The translations under genes were made by a program, and so were the position numbers. Source: Kineosporia succinea (GTDB lineage Bacteria > Actinomycetota > Actinomycetes > Actinomycetales > Kineosporiaceae). Taken from it: a DNA stretch of 64,000 bases. Of the stretch, positions 34,872 through 44,623 are shown one piece after another. Location of the stretch: positions 4,399,241 through 4,463,240 of the forward strand of contig NZ_JAUSQZ010000001.1 of assembly GCF_030811555.1 (NCBI RefSeq), read 5' to 3'. The notes under the pieces were generated by a model. That model had not been told where the DNA came from. It searched no databases and was given only the letters and a program-made list of their open reading frames with translations. Position 1 is the stretch's first letter; the number at the start of each line of letters is the position of its first letter.

Positions 34872-35694
34872 GCGCTTCCTCCAGGAACGACTGCATCAGG
34901 GAGACCACCTGCGACGGGTACTGGGTGTGCAGGTAGTGGCCCGCCCCGGGAATCATCTCAAGCCGGCCCAGTCCCTCGGGCAGCGCGGCCACCACGGCCT
35001 CACCCTCGGCCTGCGGGGAACCCCAGTCCGGGTCGTCGGTGCCCATGATCACGAGCACCGGGCAGCGGACGTTGCCGAGCTGGGCCCCCGCGTCGGCGGG
35101 AGTGGTCTGCCCCATCTTCTGCAGGGCCTTCATCCGGCCCGGCTCGCGCAGCGAGGCCTCGATCTCGGCCAGGTGACTGTCCCAGTCGGCCGGTCGGACA
35201 CCGGGATTCGCGACCTCCAGGTACTTCTTCCACTGTGTGGTGCTGCCCAGGAGGGCCATGCCGATCAGGCGGGTCATACCGCGCCGCACCCGCGAGACCT
35301 TCAGGTCGGACACCTTGAACACCTGCGCGCGGGTGAACGGCGCCAGCTCGACCACGGCCGTCACCAGCTCGGGAGCCTGCGCGGCGGCGATCGTGACGGC
35401 CCCGCCGGCGATCGAGTGGCCGACCAGCACCGCCGGCCCACCGAGGTGCCGGACCAGGGCGAGGATGTCGCCGGCGATGTCGGTGCGCGACCACGACGGC
35501 CAGTCGACGCTGGACTCACCGCAGCCCCGCAGGTCGAGGTTCGCGACCTGGTAACCGGCGGCGACCAGCTCGGGAACCATGAATCGGTAGGCCTGGCGGC
35601 TGTTGCCCATGCCGTGGGCGAGCACCACGAGCGGGCCCTGGCCGTGCACGTCGTAGGCGAGGGTGCCGCCGTCTACCTCGAGGAACTGCGTCAT
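34864..35694 (-). CDS. Alpha/beta hydrolase
   Basis: The 276-residue protein has the oxyanion region LAHGMGNSR, the nucleophile elbow GHSIAGG (Ser near 93), an acid in MGTDDPDW (near 222) and the catalytic His in GAGHYLH (near 252). These are typical of esterases, epoxide hydrolases or lactonases. It is the first gene of a TetR-controlled pair. The natural substrate is unknown. Confidence 0.93.
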   Translation of the reverse strand: MTQFLEVDGGTLAYDVHGQGPLVVLAHGMGNSRQAYRFMVPELVAAGYQVANLDLRGCGESSVDWPSWSRTDIAGDILALVRHLGGPAVLVGHSIAGGAVTIAAAQAPELVTAVVELAPFTRAQVFKVSDLKVSRVRRGMTRLIGMALLGSTTQWKKYLEVANPGVRPADWDSHLAEIEASLREPGRMKALQKMGQTTPADAGAQLGNVRCPVLVIMGTDDPDWGSPQAEGEAVVAALPEGLGRLEMIPGAGHYLHTQYPSQVVSLMQSFLEEARA

Positions 35695-35715
35695 GGTGAC
35701 CTCCGTGTCCGAACT

Positions 35716-35752
35716 GGCTAATGCTGTTAGCTAAAAGCTAATGCGATTAGCC
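35716..35752. promoter_or_regulatory. TetR-type operator palindrome
   Basis: Two nested inverted repeats share the same centre (35734): GGCTAAT / ATTAGCC at the outside and TTAGCT-AAA-AGCTAA at the inside. It lies 22-58 bases upstream of the hydrolase start. The symmetry and place fit binding by the TetR protein encoded in the operon. Confidence 0.75.
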
Positions 35753-35878
35753 GGAAAGGTCAAGCCGAACGATCACCCACCCGGTCTCATCACAGAGGGT
35801 GATGCTCTGTGTACTCTCAAGTAACTCCCTCATCCCGGAGCGTTCCGGGGCGCATCACCTTGTCAGGAGCCCACTTTC

Positions 35879-38257
35879 ATGCGTCTACGCCGATCAGTGG
35901 CCTCGGCAGCGGTAACGGCGGTCGCCGTCACCGCGTTCGCGGCAAGCACGAACTCTTTCTCGACCGGGGCCACCGGGCCCGCGTCCGGAGCGCCGACCGT
36001 GGCGCTGTCGGCGGACGCAACCGCCGATCCGGGCCAGGATGTCGCGGTACCAGTGGCTTTCGTCACGAAGACCACGCAGAAGGCGGCCAGTACGAGCAGT
36101 ACCTACAAGAGCAGCGGCTTCCTGTCCGACCTCTTCGAGGCGATCAAGCAGGCGGCCGAGGCTGCCGCCCAGCGCGCCGCCGAACAGGCCGCCGCGCAGG
36201 CCGCAGCCGCCCAGGCGGCGAAGCTCCCGGCCCAGGTGACCGGGGTGGACGCGGTCGCGGGAGACGCGAAACTGGATCTGACGTGGGATGTTCCGTCGTC
36301 TAAGAAGGCCGTCACGAGCTACACGCTGACCTACGCGGCATCCGGGCAGTCGGCCCGCAGCAAGACGGTCACCGGCACCCGCAACTCCCTGACCGGTCTG
36401 GTGAACGGCACCAGCTACTCCGTCACGGTGTCGGCCACCAGTTCGGCCGGCACCGGCCCGGCCTCGAAGACGCTGACGGCCACGCCGCTCACGCTGGCGT
36501 CGGCCCCGTCCGGTGTCTCGGTCGACCCGGGCGACGGCAGCTTCACCGCGAGCTGGAAGGCTCCCCGCCAGACCGGTGGTGCCCCGGTGGACGGGTACGT
36601 GGTCACCGCCACCCCGGAAACCGGTGCTGACGTCGTCCGCAAGCTCGAAGGCACCGACACCACGGTGACCGGCCTCACCAACGGAAAGCCTTACCGGGTG
36701 CGGGTGGCCGCGGTCACCGCGGCCGGCACCGGTGCCGCCACCGACCCGGTGACCGCCACCCCGCTCACCGTCGCCCAGGCCCCCGACGACCTCGCGGTCG
36801 ACGGTGGCGACGGTGAGTTCACCGCCCACTGGAACGCCCCCGCCCAGACCGGCGGGGCACCCGTCACCGGGTACCTCCTCACCTATGTCACCGCCTCCGG
36901 CCAGGAGATCGTGCAGCGCGTGGCCGACACCCAGGCCACCGTCGGGGGCCTCACCAACGGCACCGCCTACCAGGTCAGCGTGGCCGCGATCACCGCCGCC
37001 GGCACCGGCGTCAGCTCGCTGGTGGCCTCGGTTCTCCCGAAGCCCACCGTGGTCCCCACCCCGGAACCGGCCGAACCGGCCGTGCCCGCCACGTCCAGGT
37101 CGCTGGTCTCGGCCGGCTGGAACGGCAGTGGCCAGCTGCTCACCGGAGCCACCGACACCGTCGCCCACCCCGGCCTGACCGGCATGCTCGAGAAGGACAA
37201 CCCGCTGGCCCCGCGCACCATCAGCGACCTGTCCGTCGGCGAGTACGCCACCTGCGCCGTCTCCGAGGGCACGGCCTACTGCTGGGGCACGAACCCGGAC
37301 GGGCAGCTCGGCAACGGCAGCACCGCCTCCGCCCTGTCGCCCACCGCGGTCGGCGGCCTCCTGACCGGCAAGACCGTCACCGACGTCTCGGCCGGCGTGC
37401 GTCAGACCTGTGCGGTCGCCGACGGCAGCGCGTACTGCTGGGGCGCCAACAGCACCGGCCAGCTGGGCAACGGCACCACCACCGCCAGCACCACCCCGGT
37501 GCGCGTCGCGGGCCTCCTCGACGGCAAGACCGTCAGCAGCGTCAGCACCCAGCTCGGCCACACCTGCGCCCTCGCCGAGGGCAAGGTCTACTGCTGGGGC
37601 GACAACAAGTGGGGCCAGCTCGGCAACGGCTCCACGACGCTCAGCACGCTGCCCGTCGCCGTCACCACCACCGGCGTGCTGAAGGACAAGACCGTCACCG
37701 ACCTCAGCACCGGCTACCTGCACAACTGCGTGATCGCGAGCGGCGCGGCCTACTGCTGGGGCTACAACGCCTACGGCGGCCTGGGCAACTTCAGCACCGA
37801 CACCAGCTCGGTACCGGTCGCGGTGAACACGACCGGCGTGCTCAAGGGCCGCACGGTGACCGGCATCGACTCACGCAGCTACTCCTCCTGCGCGGTCGCC
37901 GACGGCGCGGCCTACTGCTGGGGCTACAACGGCTACGGCCCGCTGGGCACCGCCTCGACCGGCAACAGCGCCTTCCCCGTGGCCGTCGACGCCACCGGCG
38001 CGCTGAAGGGCAAGGTCATCACCCAGGTCACCACCGGATACGTTGCCAGCAGCCCGTACTCGGCCACCGGCTGCGCACTCGCCACCGACGGCACCGTGGC
38101 CTGCTGGGGCACGACCAACACCTACGGCAACCTGGGCAACGGCACGGCCGCCGGCTCCGCCACCCCGGTCGCGGTCCCGACCGGATCCGAACTGGCCGGC
38201 CGCACCGTCACCGCCATCTCCACGAACGGGCGCACCACGTCCCTCCTGACCCGATAA
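35879..38257 (+). CDS. Secreted FN3-RCC1 repeat protein
   Basis: The 792-residue protein has a signal peptide (about 1-27), an Ala/Gln-rich helical segment (about 88-120), three fibronectin type III domains (about 120-390; GLTNG and VSAxTxAGTG motifs), and then at least six RCC1-type repeats (about 400-790; xAYCWGxNxxGQLGNG). FN3 domains often link to sugars or the wall, and RCC1 repeats form a beta-propeller. A cell-surface binding role is likely; target unknown. It appears monocistronic and is followed by a strong terminator. Confidence 0.92.
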   Translation: MRLRRSVASAAVTAVAVTAFAASTNSFSTGATGPASGAPTVALSADATADPGQDVAVPVAFVTKTTQKAASTSSTYKSSGFLSDLFEAIKQAAEAAAQRAAEQAAAQAAAAQAAKLPAQVTGVDAVAGDAKLDLTWDVPSSKKAVTSYTLTYAASGQSARSKTVTGTRNSLTGLVNGTSYSVTVSATSSAGTGPASKTLTATPLTLASAPSGVSVDPGDGSFTASWKAPRQTGGAPVDGYVVTATPETGADVVRKLEGTDTTVTGLTNGKPYRVRVAAVTAAGTGAATDPVTATPLTVAQAPDDLAVDGGDGEFTAHWNAPAQTGGAPVTGYLLTYVTASGQEIVQRVADTQATVGGLTNGTAYQVSVAAITAAGTGVSSLVASVLPKPTVVPTPEPAEPAVPATSRSLVSAGWNGSGQLLTGATDTVAHPGLTGMLEKDNPLAPRTISDLSVGEYATCAVSEGTAYCWGTNPDGQLGNGSTASALSPTAVGGLLTGKTVTDVSAGVRQTCAVADGSAYCWGANSTGQLGNGTTTASTTPVRVAGLLDGKTVSSVSTQLGHTCALAEGKVYCWGDNKWGQLGNGSTTLSTLPVAVTTTGVLKDKTVTDLSTGYLHNCVIASGAAYCWGYNAYGGLGNFSTDTSSVPVAVNTTGVLKGRTVTGIDSRSYSSCAVADGAAYCWGYNGYGPLGTASTGNSAFPVAVDATGALKGKVITQVTTGYVASSPYSATGCALATDGTVACWGTTNTYGNLGNGTAAGSATPVAVPTGSELAGRTVTAISTNGRTTSLLTR

Positions 38258-38266
38258 CGACCCGAC

Positions 38267-38313
38267 CAGCCACCCGATCAGCCACCCGATCAGCCACCCG
38301 ATCAGCCACCCGA
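38267..38313. repeat. 12-base tandem repeat, four copies
   Basis: AGCCACCCGATC is repeated in tandem directly after the FN3-RCC1 stop codon, the last copy ending ACA instead of ATC. No coding role is seen. Confidence 0.8.
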
Positions 38314-38354
38314 CAGACATCCGACCAGCACCCGGCAGGCACCGCCGGAACCCG

Positions 38355-38384
38355 CACCTCCCCTGGGACGTCCAAGGGGAGGTG
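38355..38384 (+). terminator. Rho-independent terminator after FN3-RCC1 gene
   Basis: Perfect 10-base arms CACCTCCCCT / AGGGGAGGTG enclose a 10-base loop and are followed by CCGGGTTTT. The hairpin ends 21 bases before the next gene's start, so it could also affect that gene's leader. Confidence 0.75.
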
Positions 38385-38404
38385 CCGGGTTTTGGAGGAT
38401 CCCC

Positions 38405-38911
38405 ATGAAGCGAATGATCTGGCTGGGAGCGTGCGTCGTGCTGGCGCTCGCCGGGTGTGGGGACGACCCGGTCACCCCGGGTGCGGACGTGAGGGAGAGC
38501 GTGCGGGGCACCTGGTACCCGTCGCGGATCACCGGGTGGACCGTCTCGGCGTTCGGAAAAGCCACCTACGACAAGGCCTATCTGACCTTCGGGGACGAGG
38601 AGTGGCAGGCCGGCGACGGGTGCAACGAGCAGCGCGGCACCTATCACCTCGAGGCCGACGGGACCTTCGAGATGACGTCCGGCGCGTCCACCGAGATCGG
38701 GTGTGCCAACGTGCCGCACGTCGACGTGATGGAGTCGTCGACCCGGCTGCAGGTGGTGGGCCGGACGTTGGTGTTCTCCGCCCCCGGCCGCTCGCCGGAA
38801 GAGATCGCCCGCTACACGCGCACCGTCAGTGAGCCCGAGACCGCGACCACCGCGTCCGCCGTCGACGAGGTGCGCAAGAAGTCGGAGCCCGCCGTGCCAC
38901 CACCCCCGTGA
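38405..38911 (+). CDS. Lipoprotein of unknown function
   Basis: The 168-residue protein has a lipoprotein signal (VVLALAGC, Cys 18). A beta-rich domain starting VRGTWYPSRITGWTVS and containing GDGCNEQRGTYHLEADGTF resembles META/lipocalin-like small barrels. The C-terminus is Pro-rich. GGAGGATCCCC upstream supplies a ribosome-binding site. Confidence 0.8.
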   Translation: MKRMIWLGACVVLALAGCGDDPVTPGADVRESVRGTWYPSRITGWTVSAFGKATYDKAYLTFGDEEWQAGDGCNEQRGTYHLEADGTFEMTSGASTEIGCANVPHVDVMESSTRLQVVGRTLVFSAPGRSPEEIARYTRTVSEPETATTASAVDEVRKKSEPAVPPPP

Positions 38912-39015
38912 GATCAGCCTTGACCCGGATTTGATCCCCGCCGGGGCAACCCGCGCCGCTCCCCACCCGACCTGGAGACCAGAACGTGATCCCCTGACGA
39001 ACCAGGAAAGGTGCT

Positions 39016-40045
39016 ATGTCCAGCGTCTTCTCACTCCGGCCGGGAAAGCGCCGGTGGCGTCTGACCGGGCTGCTGGCCGCGGCCCTGGTCACGGCCGCCG
39101 TCGTGCCCACCGCGCTGCACCTGCGCCCGGCCGGCGCCGCGGAGTACCCGGGCCCGGGCGTGGTGTCCGGCAACACCGCCGTGCACGACCCGTCGATGGT
39201 CAAGGGCCCGGACGGCACGTACCTGCTGGCCGCGACCGCGCCCGGTCTCGCCCTGCGCACGTCCACCGACCGCACCAGGTGGACCTACACCGGCCTGGCG
39301 TTCCCCAACGGCAGCGCCACCTGGACGGACGAGTACACCGGCACGTCGAACGGCAACCTCTGGGCGCCCGACCTGTCGTACCGCAACGGCACGTTCTACC
39401 TGTACTACGCGGCCTCGTCGTTCGGTAAGAACAAGTCGGCGATCTTCCTGGCCACCAGCACCACCGGCAAGCCCGGCAGCTGGACCAACCAGGGCAAGGT
39501 CTACTCCCACCACGACCAGCGACGACCACAACGCCATCGACCCCAACCTGGTCGTCGACCGCAGTGGCAAGTGGTGGCTCTCGCTCGGCTCGTTCTGGAC
39601 CGGCATCAAGATGATCGAGCTCAATCCCTCGACCGGTAAGCGCATCTCGAGCAGCTCCACGGTGCACAGCCTGGCCGCACGTCCCGGCAACACCGCGCTC
39701 GAGGGCCCGGCGATCATCTACCACGCCGGCTATTACTACCTCTTCACCTCGTGGGACGCCTGCTGCAAGGGCACGAGCAGCACCTACAAGATCACGGTGG
39801 GCCGCTCGAAAACCATCACCGGCCCGTACAAGGACCGGCCCGGCAAGCTCCTCACCGACGGCGGCGGCACCCAGATCCTGGGCACGCACGGCACGATCGT
39901 CGGTCCGGGCGGGCAGTCGCTGATCCAGGACGGCGACGGTGACGTGCTCGTCTACCACTACTACGACGGCGCCGACAACGGCACCGCCAAGCTCGGCATC
40001 AACCGCCTGAGCTGGGATTCCTCGGAGTGGCCGGTCGTCTCCTGA
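39016..40045 (+). pseudogene. Secreted GH43 arabinanase, frameshifted
   Basis: Two frames together make one GH43 endo-arabinanase-like enzyme. The first (from 39016) has a signal peptide and VHDPSMVKGPDGTYLL with the base Asp. At the C-run 39506-39508 the frame moves by one; the continuation reads DDHNAIDPNLVVDRSGKWW (second Asp) and then NTALEGPAIIY (acid Glu) to the stop at 40045. Removing one C would restore about 342 residues. Without it, the first frame ends at 39639 with nonsense. Either a real recent mutation or a sequencing error. Confidence 0.88.
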
Positions 40046-40067
40046 GACACCTGACCGAGATCGGGCC

Positions 40068-40109
40068 CCCGCCGTCCGCCCGGGCTGTCTGCTCAGGGCC
40101 GACGGCGGG
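40068..40109 (+). terminator. Probable terminator after the GH43 gene
   Basis: Arms CCCGCCGTC and GACGGCGGG pair around a 24-base loop, followed by TGCTTGATTTC. The loop is long, so confidence is moderate. Confidence 0.45.
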
Positions 40110-40181
40110 TGCTTGATTTCGGACGCGCCGGTCGGGAAGGCTGGTTACCCGCACCTTTTCGAGGGGTTCTGGGGGACGACG

Positions 40182-40586
40182 ATGAGCTCGGTCCTGAGTG
40201 AGCTGGTTCAGGCATCCGAAACCGGTACGACGGCCCTGCGTGAGGCGCTGGCCCGCGTCGTGGCCGAGGAGATCGAGGTGCTGCACGAGCCGCCCGACCC
40301 GAACGACGGGGTGTACCCGTCGGCGACCCTGCTGCAGGTCCTGGCCCAGCGGGCCGAGCTCTTCGTGAAACTGATGCCCGACTACGCCGAGACCCGGCAG
40401 ATCACCGCCGACGGTGACGAGATCACGATCGCCCTGCGGTTCACCGGCACGCTGCCCGACGGCACCCCGGTCGCGGTCGACGGCACCGACACCCTGCTCG
40501 TGCGCGACGAGAAGGTGGTGCGGCTGACCGGCCGCTTCGACTCCGAGCAGATGCGGCCCCTGCTCCAGGCCCTCGGGGTGGCTTAG
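40182..40586 (+). CDS. NTF2/SnoaL-like protein
   Basis: The 134-residue protein starts at an ATG behind GGGGGACG. The pattern (helical N-terminus, LFVKLMPDYAETRQI, then ALRFTGTLPDGTPVAVDGTD, VRLTGRFDS) is that of a cone-shaped NTF2-like fold. Such proteins bind or isomerise small molecules; substrate unknown. It overlaps the convergent next gene by 4 bases. Confidence 0.75.
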   Translation: MSSVLSELVQASETGTTALREALARVVAEEIEVLHEPPDPNDGVYPSATLLQVLAQRAELFVKLMPDYAETRQITADGDEITIALRFTGTLPDGTPVAVDGTDTLLVRDEKVVRLTGRFDSEQMRPLLQALGVA

Positions 40587-41143
40587 GAGACGTCGAACCG
40601 GCGTTGTTCCCCGGCCACTTTCAGCGTGAGGGTGGCCGGGTCCTCGGCGCGCGGCACCAGAAAGCGCAGCTTGACGGTCTTCGACTGACCCGCTGCCACG
40701 GTCGCGACGTCTTCGGTCGTGCTTGCGTACGAGTGCGCCATGTCGGTGCGCAGCGACTGCCCCGCGCCCTCCACCGGCACCGGCAGGCCCGACTCGTTGC
40801 GCACCGCCACCGAGATCGTGACCAGGCGTTGCGACCCGTCGGCCGGCTCCTTCGGGGTGGTCACCCGGGGCGCGGCCGGCACCGAGGCCACGAGCGTCAC
40901 CTTCTGCGCCGCCGGCCCGTTGCGCAGCTCACCCTCGATCGTCTCCTCCGCGCCCAGTTTCGTGGCCGGTGCCAGGAACGAGGGTAGCTCGCCGTAGTGC
41001 AGCATGATCGCCGCCGCGAAGATCAGCCCGGCCACCAGCAGCGCCGAGAGCATCCCGCCCCAGCTGCCGCGGGAGTCCTCGGGGCGGCCGGCCGGACGTG
41101 GCGCGCTGCCCCGGGTGCGGTTCCGCCCGCTGGTCGTCGCCAT
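40583..41143 (-). CDS. Membrane-anchored protein with Ig-like outer domain
   Basis: The 186-residue product has a basic N-terminus, a membrane helix (MLSALLVAGLIFAAAIML, about 31-48) and an outer beta-sandwich with LVTISVAVRNESGLPVPVEG and SKTVKLRFLVP, similar to DUF4352-type domains. Function unknown. Confidence 0.7.
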   Translation of the reverse strand: MATTSGRNRTRGSAPRPAGRPEDSRGSWGGMLSALLVAGLIFAAAIMLHYGELPSFLAPATKLGAEETIEGELRNGPAAQKVTLVASVPAAPRVTTPKEPADGSQRLVTISVAVRNESGLPVPVEGAGQSLRTDMAHSYASTTEDVATVAAGQSKTVKLRFLVPRAEDPATLTLKVAGEQRRFDVS

Positions 41144-41311
41144 GATCGCCGTCGTCGCCTTTCCACCGGTTGCCCCCGTTGAACCCGGTCTGCATCGTCC
41201 GTGCTCCCGGTCGGCAAAGGCAAGTCCGGAGGCCGTGCTCGTTCGTCACGCCGGGGGATGTCCGAGGTGCCGCGTCGTCCGCTGTTTGCCCTGAATGGTG
41301 ACAATGGGCCG

Positions 41312-41887
41312 ATGGATGTGCGAACGGCCGTCGCCGCCGACCTGCCCGCCCTGTCCTCGGCACTCGCGGACGCCTTCGCGGACGACCCCCTGTGGACCTG
41401 GATGATCCCCGAGCGCCGGCGCCACACCCGGCTCCGCCGGGTGTTCGGAGCGCTGCTCGAGCACAGCATTCCCCGGGGGAACGTGACCACGACCCTCGAC
41501 CGGCAGGCCGTGGCCGTCTGGTCGGCGCCGGGGGAGTGGAAGCTGCCTCTGCCGGCGGTGCTGCGGTCGGCCCCGCACATGGTGCGCGGTGCCGGTCTGC
41601 GCCTGCCCCGGCTGCTGGGACGGCTCGGCGAGGTCGAGCGGGCCCACGAGCAACTACCGCCCGGCCACTGGTACCTGGAGATGATCGGCACCAGCGACCG
41701 GGCCCGCGGGCAGGGGCACGGAACGGCCCTGATGGCCGAGGCCTTCGCCCGCTGGGGAGGCCTGCCGGTCTACCTGGAGTCGTCGAACGAGCGCAACCTG
41801 TCGTTCTACCGCCGCCACGGCTTCGAGGTGACGGGTGATCTGGCCGTGCGTTCGGGCCCGCCGCAGTGGACGCTCTGGCGGGACTAG
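41312..41887 (+). CDS. GNAT-family N-acetyltransferase
   Basis: The 191-residue protein has the acetyl-CoA-binding motif A (IGTSDRARGQGHGTALM, about 126-142) and a C-terminal YLESSNERNLSFYRRHGFEV block. The start at ATG 41312 (MDVRTAVAAD) is preferred to a longer upstream frame. The acceptor substrate is unknown. Confidence 0.9.
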   Translation: MDVRTAVAADLPALSSALADAFADDPLWTWMIPERRRHTRLRRVFGALLEHSIPRGNVTTTLDRQAVAVWSAPGEWKLPLPAVLRSAPHMVRGAGLRLPRLLGRLGEVERAHEQLPPGHWYLEMIGTSDRARGQGHGTALMAEAFARWGGLPVYLESSNERNLSFYRRHGFEVTGDLAVRSGPPQWTLWRD

Positions 41888-41908
41888 CTCCTCACGCGGA
41901 TCGCAGGG

Positions 41909-42976
41909 TCACCGGCCCAGGGCCTCGTCCAGGAACGCGCGGATCACGTCGAACGACGGGGCCGGGCGGTCGGAACGGGTCACCGATCCGTCGGCGCTCG
42001 TGTGCACCGTGACCGAGAGGTCGCCCGGGGAGCCGAGATACGCGTCCGTGTGCTGGGCCTCGTGCACCAGGGTGAAGGTGGCGCGTGCCTTGGCGTCGGT
42101 GTAGGCCGCGAACAGGATCTGTGACTGATGGTGAGGCACCAGAGGGTCTTTCGTGCCGTGCGCGATCCAGATCGGCGGCGCCTGCGCGGTGACGTAGGCG
42201 GCCGGGTTCGCGCGACCGGTGGCCTCGGGGTCGGACCGGATCGCGAAACCCATCAGCTTCGACTCCGGCGACGAGGCCGGATCGTGCTTCTGGCCACCGG
42301 GGATGCGGTGCGCGTCCATCTGCAGGAAGTCGGTGGGGCCGAACAGGTCGACCACCGCCTGCACCGCGCTCGAGACCTCCGGATTGCCGAGATCGCCCTC
42401 CAGGTCGGTGTTCCCGGCCGTGACCCCGGCCATCACCGCTCCCCAGCCCCCGCTGCTCGTGCCCATCGTGGCGAAACGCCCGGTGTCCAGACCGTATTCA
42501 CCCGCCTGGGCCCGCAGGAAACGGATCGCGGCCTTGATGTCGTGCACCTGGGCCGGGAAGACCGCCTGGCTGCTGCTGCGTACGTTCACCCCGACCACCG
42601 CATAACCGTGCGGCGCCCAGGCCCCGGCCAGGCCCTCGGCGGTGGTCGCCCCGCTCAGCTCGGTGGTGAGGTTCTTGGTGTCGTCGCTGCCGAACGCCGA
42701 CCCGGCCTGGAAAATGACCACCGGGAAAGGGCCTTCGCCCGACGGCACGTAGAGGTCGAGCAGGTGCGCCCGTCCGACCGGGTCGGCGTAGGCGAGATCG
42801 GCGTGACGGGTGTAGCCCGGCCCGTCGGTGACGGTCGGGGTGGGCGTGCTGGAGGACGACGGGCGCGAGCCGCGGGAACAGGCCGCCAGGGCGACGGTCA
42901 CCAGGGCGCCGAGACCGGCCCGGCGGGTGAGACCGGGTGATGAGGCCAGGCGGGCACGGGAGACGGTCGGGAACAT
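41909..42976 (-). CDS. Secreted alpha/beta hydrolase lipoprotein
   Basis: The 355-residue protein has an N-terminal signal with lipobox ALAAC (Cys 33) and a Ser-rich linker. The esterase/acetyl-hydrolase domain follows, with nucleophile GTSSGGWGA (Ser near 172), acid in HGTKDPLVP (near 275) and His in HEAQHTD (near 305). It should act outside the cell on an ester. Substrate unknown. Confidence 0.88.
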   Translation of the reverse strand: MFPTVSRARLASSPGLTRRAGLGALVTVALAACSRGSRPSSSSTPTPTVTDGPGYTRHADLAYADPVGRAHLLDLYVPSGEGPFPVVIFQAGSAFGSDDTKNLTTELSGATTAEGLAGAWAPHGYAVVGVNVRSSSQAVFPAQVHDIKAAIRFLRAQAGEYGLDTGRFATMGTSSGGWGAVMAGVTAGNTDLEGDLGNPEVSSAVQAVVDLFGPTDFLQMDAHRIPGGQKHDPASSPESKLMGFAIRSDPEATGRANPAAYVTAQAPPIWIAHGTKDPLVPHHQSQILFAAYTDAKARATFTLVHEAQHTDAYLGSPGDLSVTVHTSADGSVTRSDRPAPSFDVIRAFLDEALGR

Positions 42977-43064
42977 GGGGACAGGCTACGTTCGGGATCC
43001 GTCCGAGGGGAGTTCCCGTTCTCAGGGACGTCTCAGCCCTTCCGTCGCGTGACTGCTGGAGTCC

Positions 43065-44623
43065 GTGTCCTGGCTCGAGATCGCCTCACTGCTCAAGCCG
43101 GTCCGCCCGTTCGCCGACAACCCGGCGGGGACCCACGAACAGGGGCTGGGGGAGTATTGGGGACGCGTCTGGGGGACGGTGCTTCGTGGACCGGGCGGTC
43201 CGACAGCACCCGGGCGCGTTCGCGCTGGATGTTCGGCCTGCTCACCCTGGCCTCGACCGCCTTCACCACGCCGCACATGCTGGCGGCCTCCGGCGACGAC
43301 CGGGGCCTCCTGCTCGCGGCCCTGACGGTGCTGTTCGTCTCCTGGACGCTCAGCTACCGGCTCTCCCGGGTGACGGTGCTCAACGACGTGGCCGAGGCCG
43401 CCGCCCTGACCGGGGTGATGGCCTGCCTGGACGAGCCCGCGGTCGCCTTCGGTTTCGTCTTCCCGATGATCTGGTTCCGCGCCCTCTACGACTCCGGCCC
43501 CCGGGTGGTCTGGCGCGTCCTGCTGTTCGAGATCTCGCTGGTGATGGAACTCCCGGCCGCGCACTACCTGGGCCAGCCCGACGACCCGCACGCCTGGGCC
43601 TTCCTGCTCGGCGGGATGACCGGTTACGTCGCCAGCGGTCTGGCCGGCTTCCGGGCCGGCCAGGAGAGCGCGGCCCGCGACGCGGCCGCCTGGCGGGAGC
43701 GGATGATCTCGGAGAAGGGGACGCAGTTGCTGGGCCTCACCGATCCGGTCGCCATCCGGCAGATCACCTGGGACGCCCTGAGCGGGATCGTCGGCACCGC
43801 ACCGGAACTGAGGGTGCTCAAGGTCGACCTCCTCGATGGTGAGCTGGTGGTCGACCGGTCGGCGGGCTCCTTCCCCGCCCTTCCGGAACGGCTGGACGCC
43901 TCGATCGTGCGCGAGGACGAGGTGGCGAGCCGGGCGCTGGACGCGGCGGCCGGCCGGGTCTGCGTCTGGGACCTGCTGTCGTTCCCGGGGTACGGCAGCC
44001 CGGCCTACGTCCTGATCGGCCACCCGCACCGGCTGGATTCCGACCTGCTGTCGGCGGTGCGCAGCGTCTGCAACCAGGCCGCGCTCGCCTTCCAGAACAG
44101 CCGCGTGCACAGCCAGCTCAGCGTCCAGGCCCTCACCGACGGGCTCACCGGCCTGGCCAACCGGCAGGGCTTCACCGAGGCCGTGGCCCACCTGACCAGT
44201 ACTCGCGACGAGCGTCCGCTGGCCGTGCTGTTCATCGACCTCGACGACTTCAAGGAGGTCAACGACACTCTCGGGCACCAGGCCGGCGACGAGCTGCTGC
44301 ACCAGGTGGCCCGGTTGCTGCGCAGTGTGACCCGGGCCGACCTGGACGTGGTGGCCCGGCTCGGCGGTGACGAGTTCGCGATTCTGCTGCACAACACCTC
44401 TCAGCAGGTCGCCGAGCAGGTCGCCGAGCGGATCGTGGTGGGGGTCTCGGTGCTGGAGGTGGCCAGCGGGCTGAGCGTGGGCGCGAGCATCGGGGTGGCG
44501 ATGGCCTCGCCCCGGGTCGGGATCGACGACCTGCTGGTGCACGCCGACGTCGCCATGTACGCGGCGAAGGCCCACGGCAAGGGCCGGATCCAGGCCTACC
44601 ACCCGGGGCTACTGCCTACCTAG
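43065..44623 (+). CDS. Membrane GGDEF (diguanylate cyclase) protein, probable N-terminal frameshift
   Basis: The C-terminal domain has GLTGLANRQGF and an intact RLGGDEF active motif, so it should make c-di-GMP; the RxxD inhibitory site is absent (Ala at the Arg position). Before it are membrane helices and a GAF-like region. The frame containing GGDEF opens at 43049, but its first 55 residues look non-coding. Another frame from GTG 43065 reads a convincing N-terminus (SWLEIASLLKPVRPF, GEYWGRVWGTVL) that would join the GGDEF frame after a one-base shift near 43190-43210. If no shift exists, translation could begin at ATG 43229. Confidence 0.78.

Noticed and set aside
38267-38313. Coding extension of the FN3-RCC1 protein
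   Set aside because: The repeat lies after the stop codon and shows no continuing RCC1 pattern.
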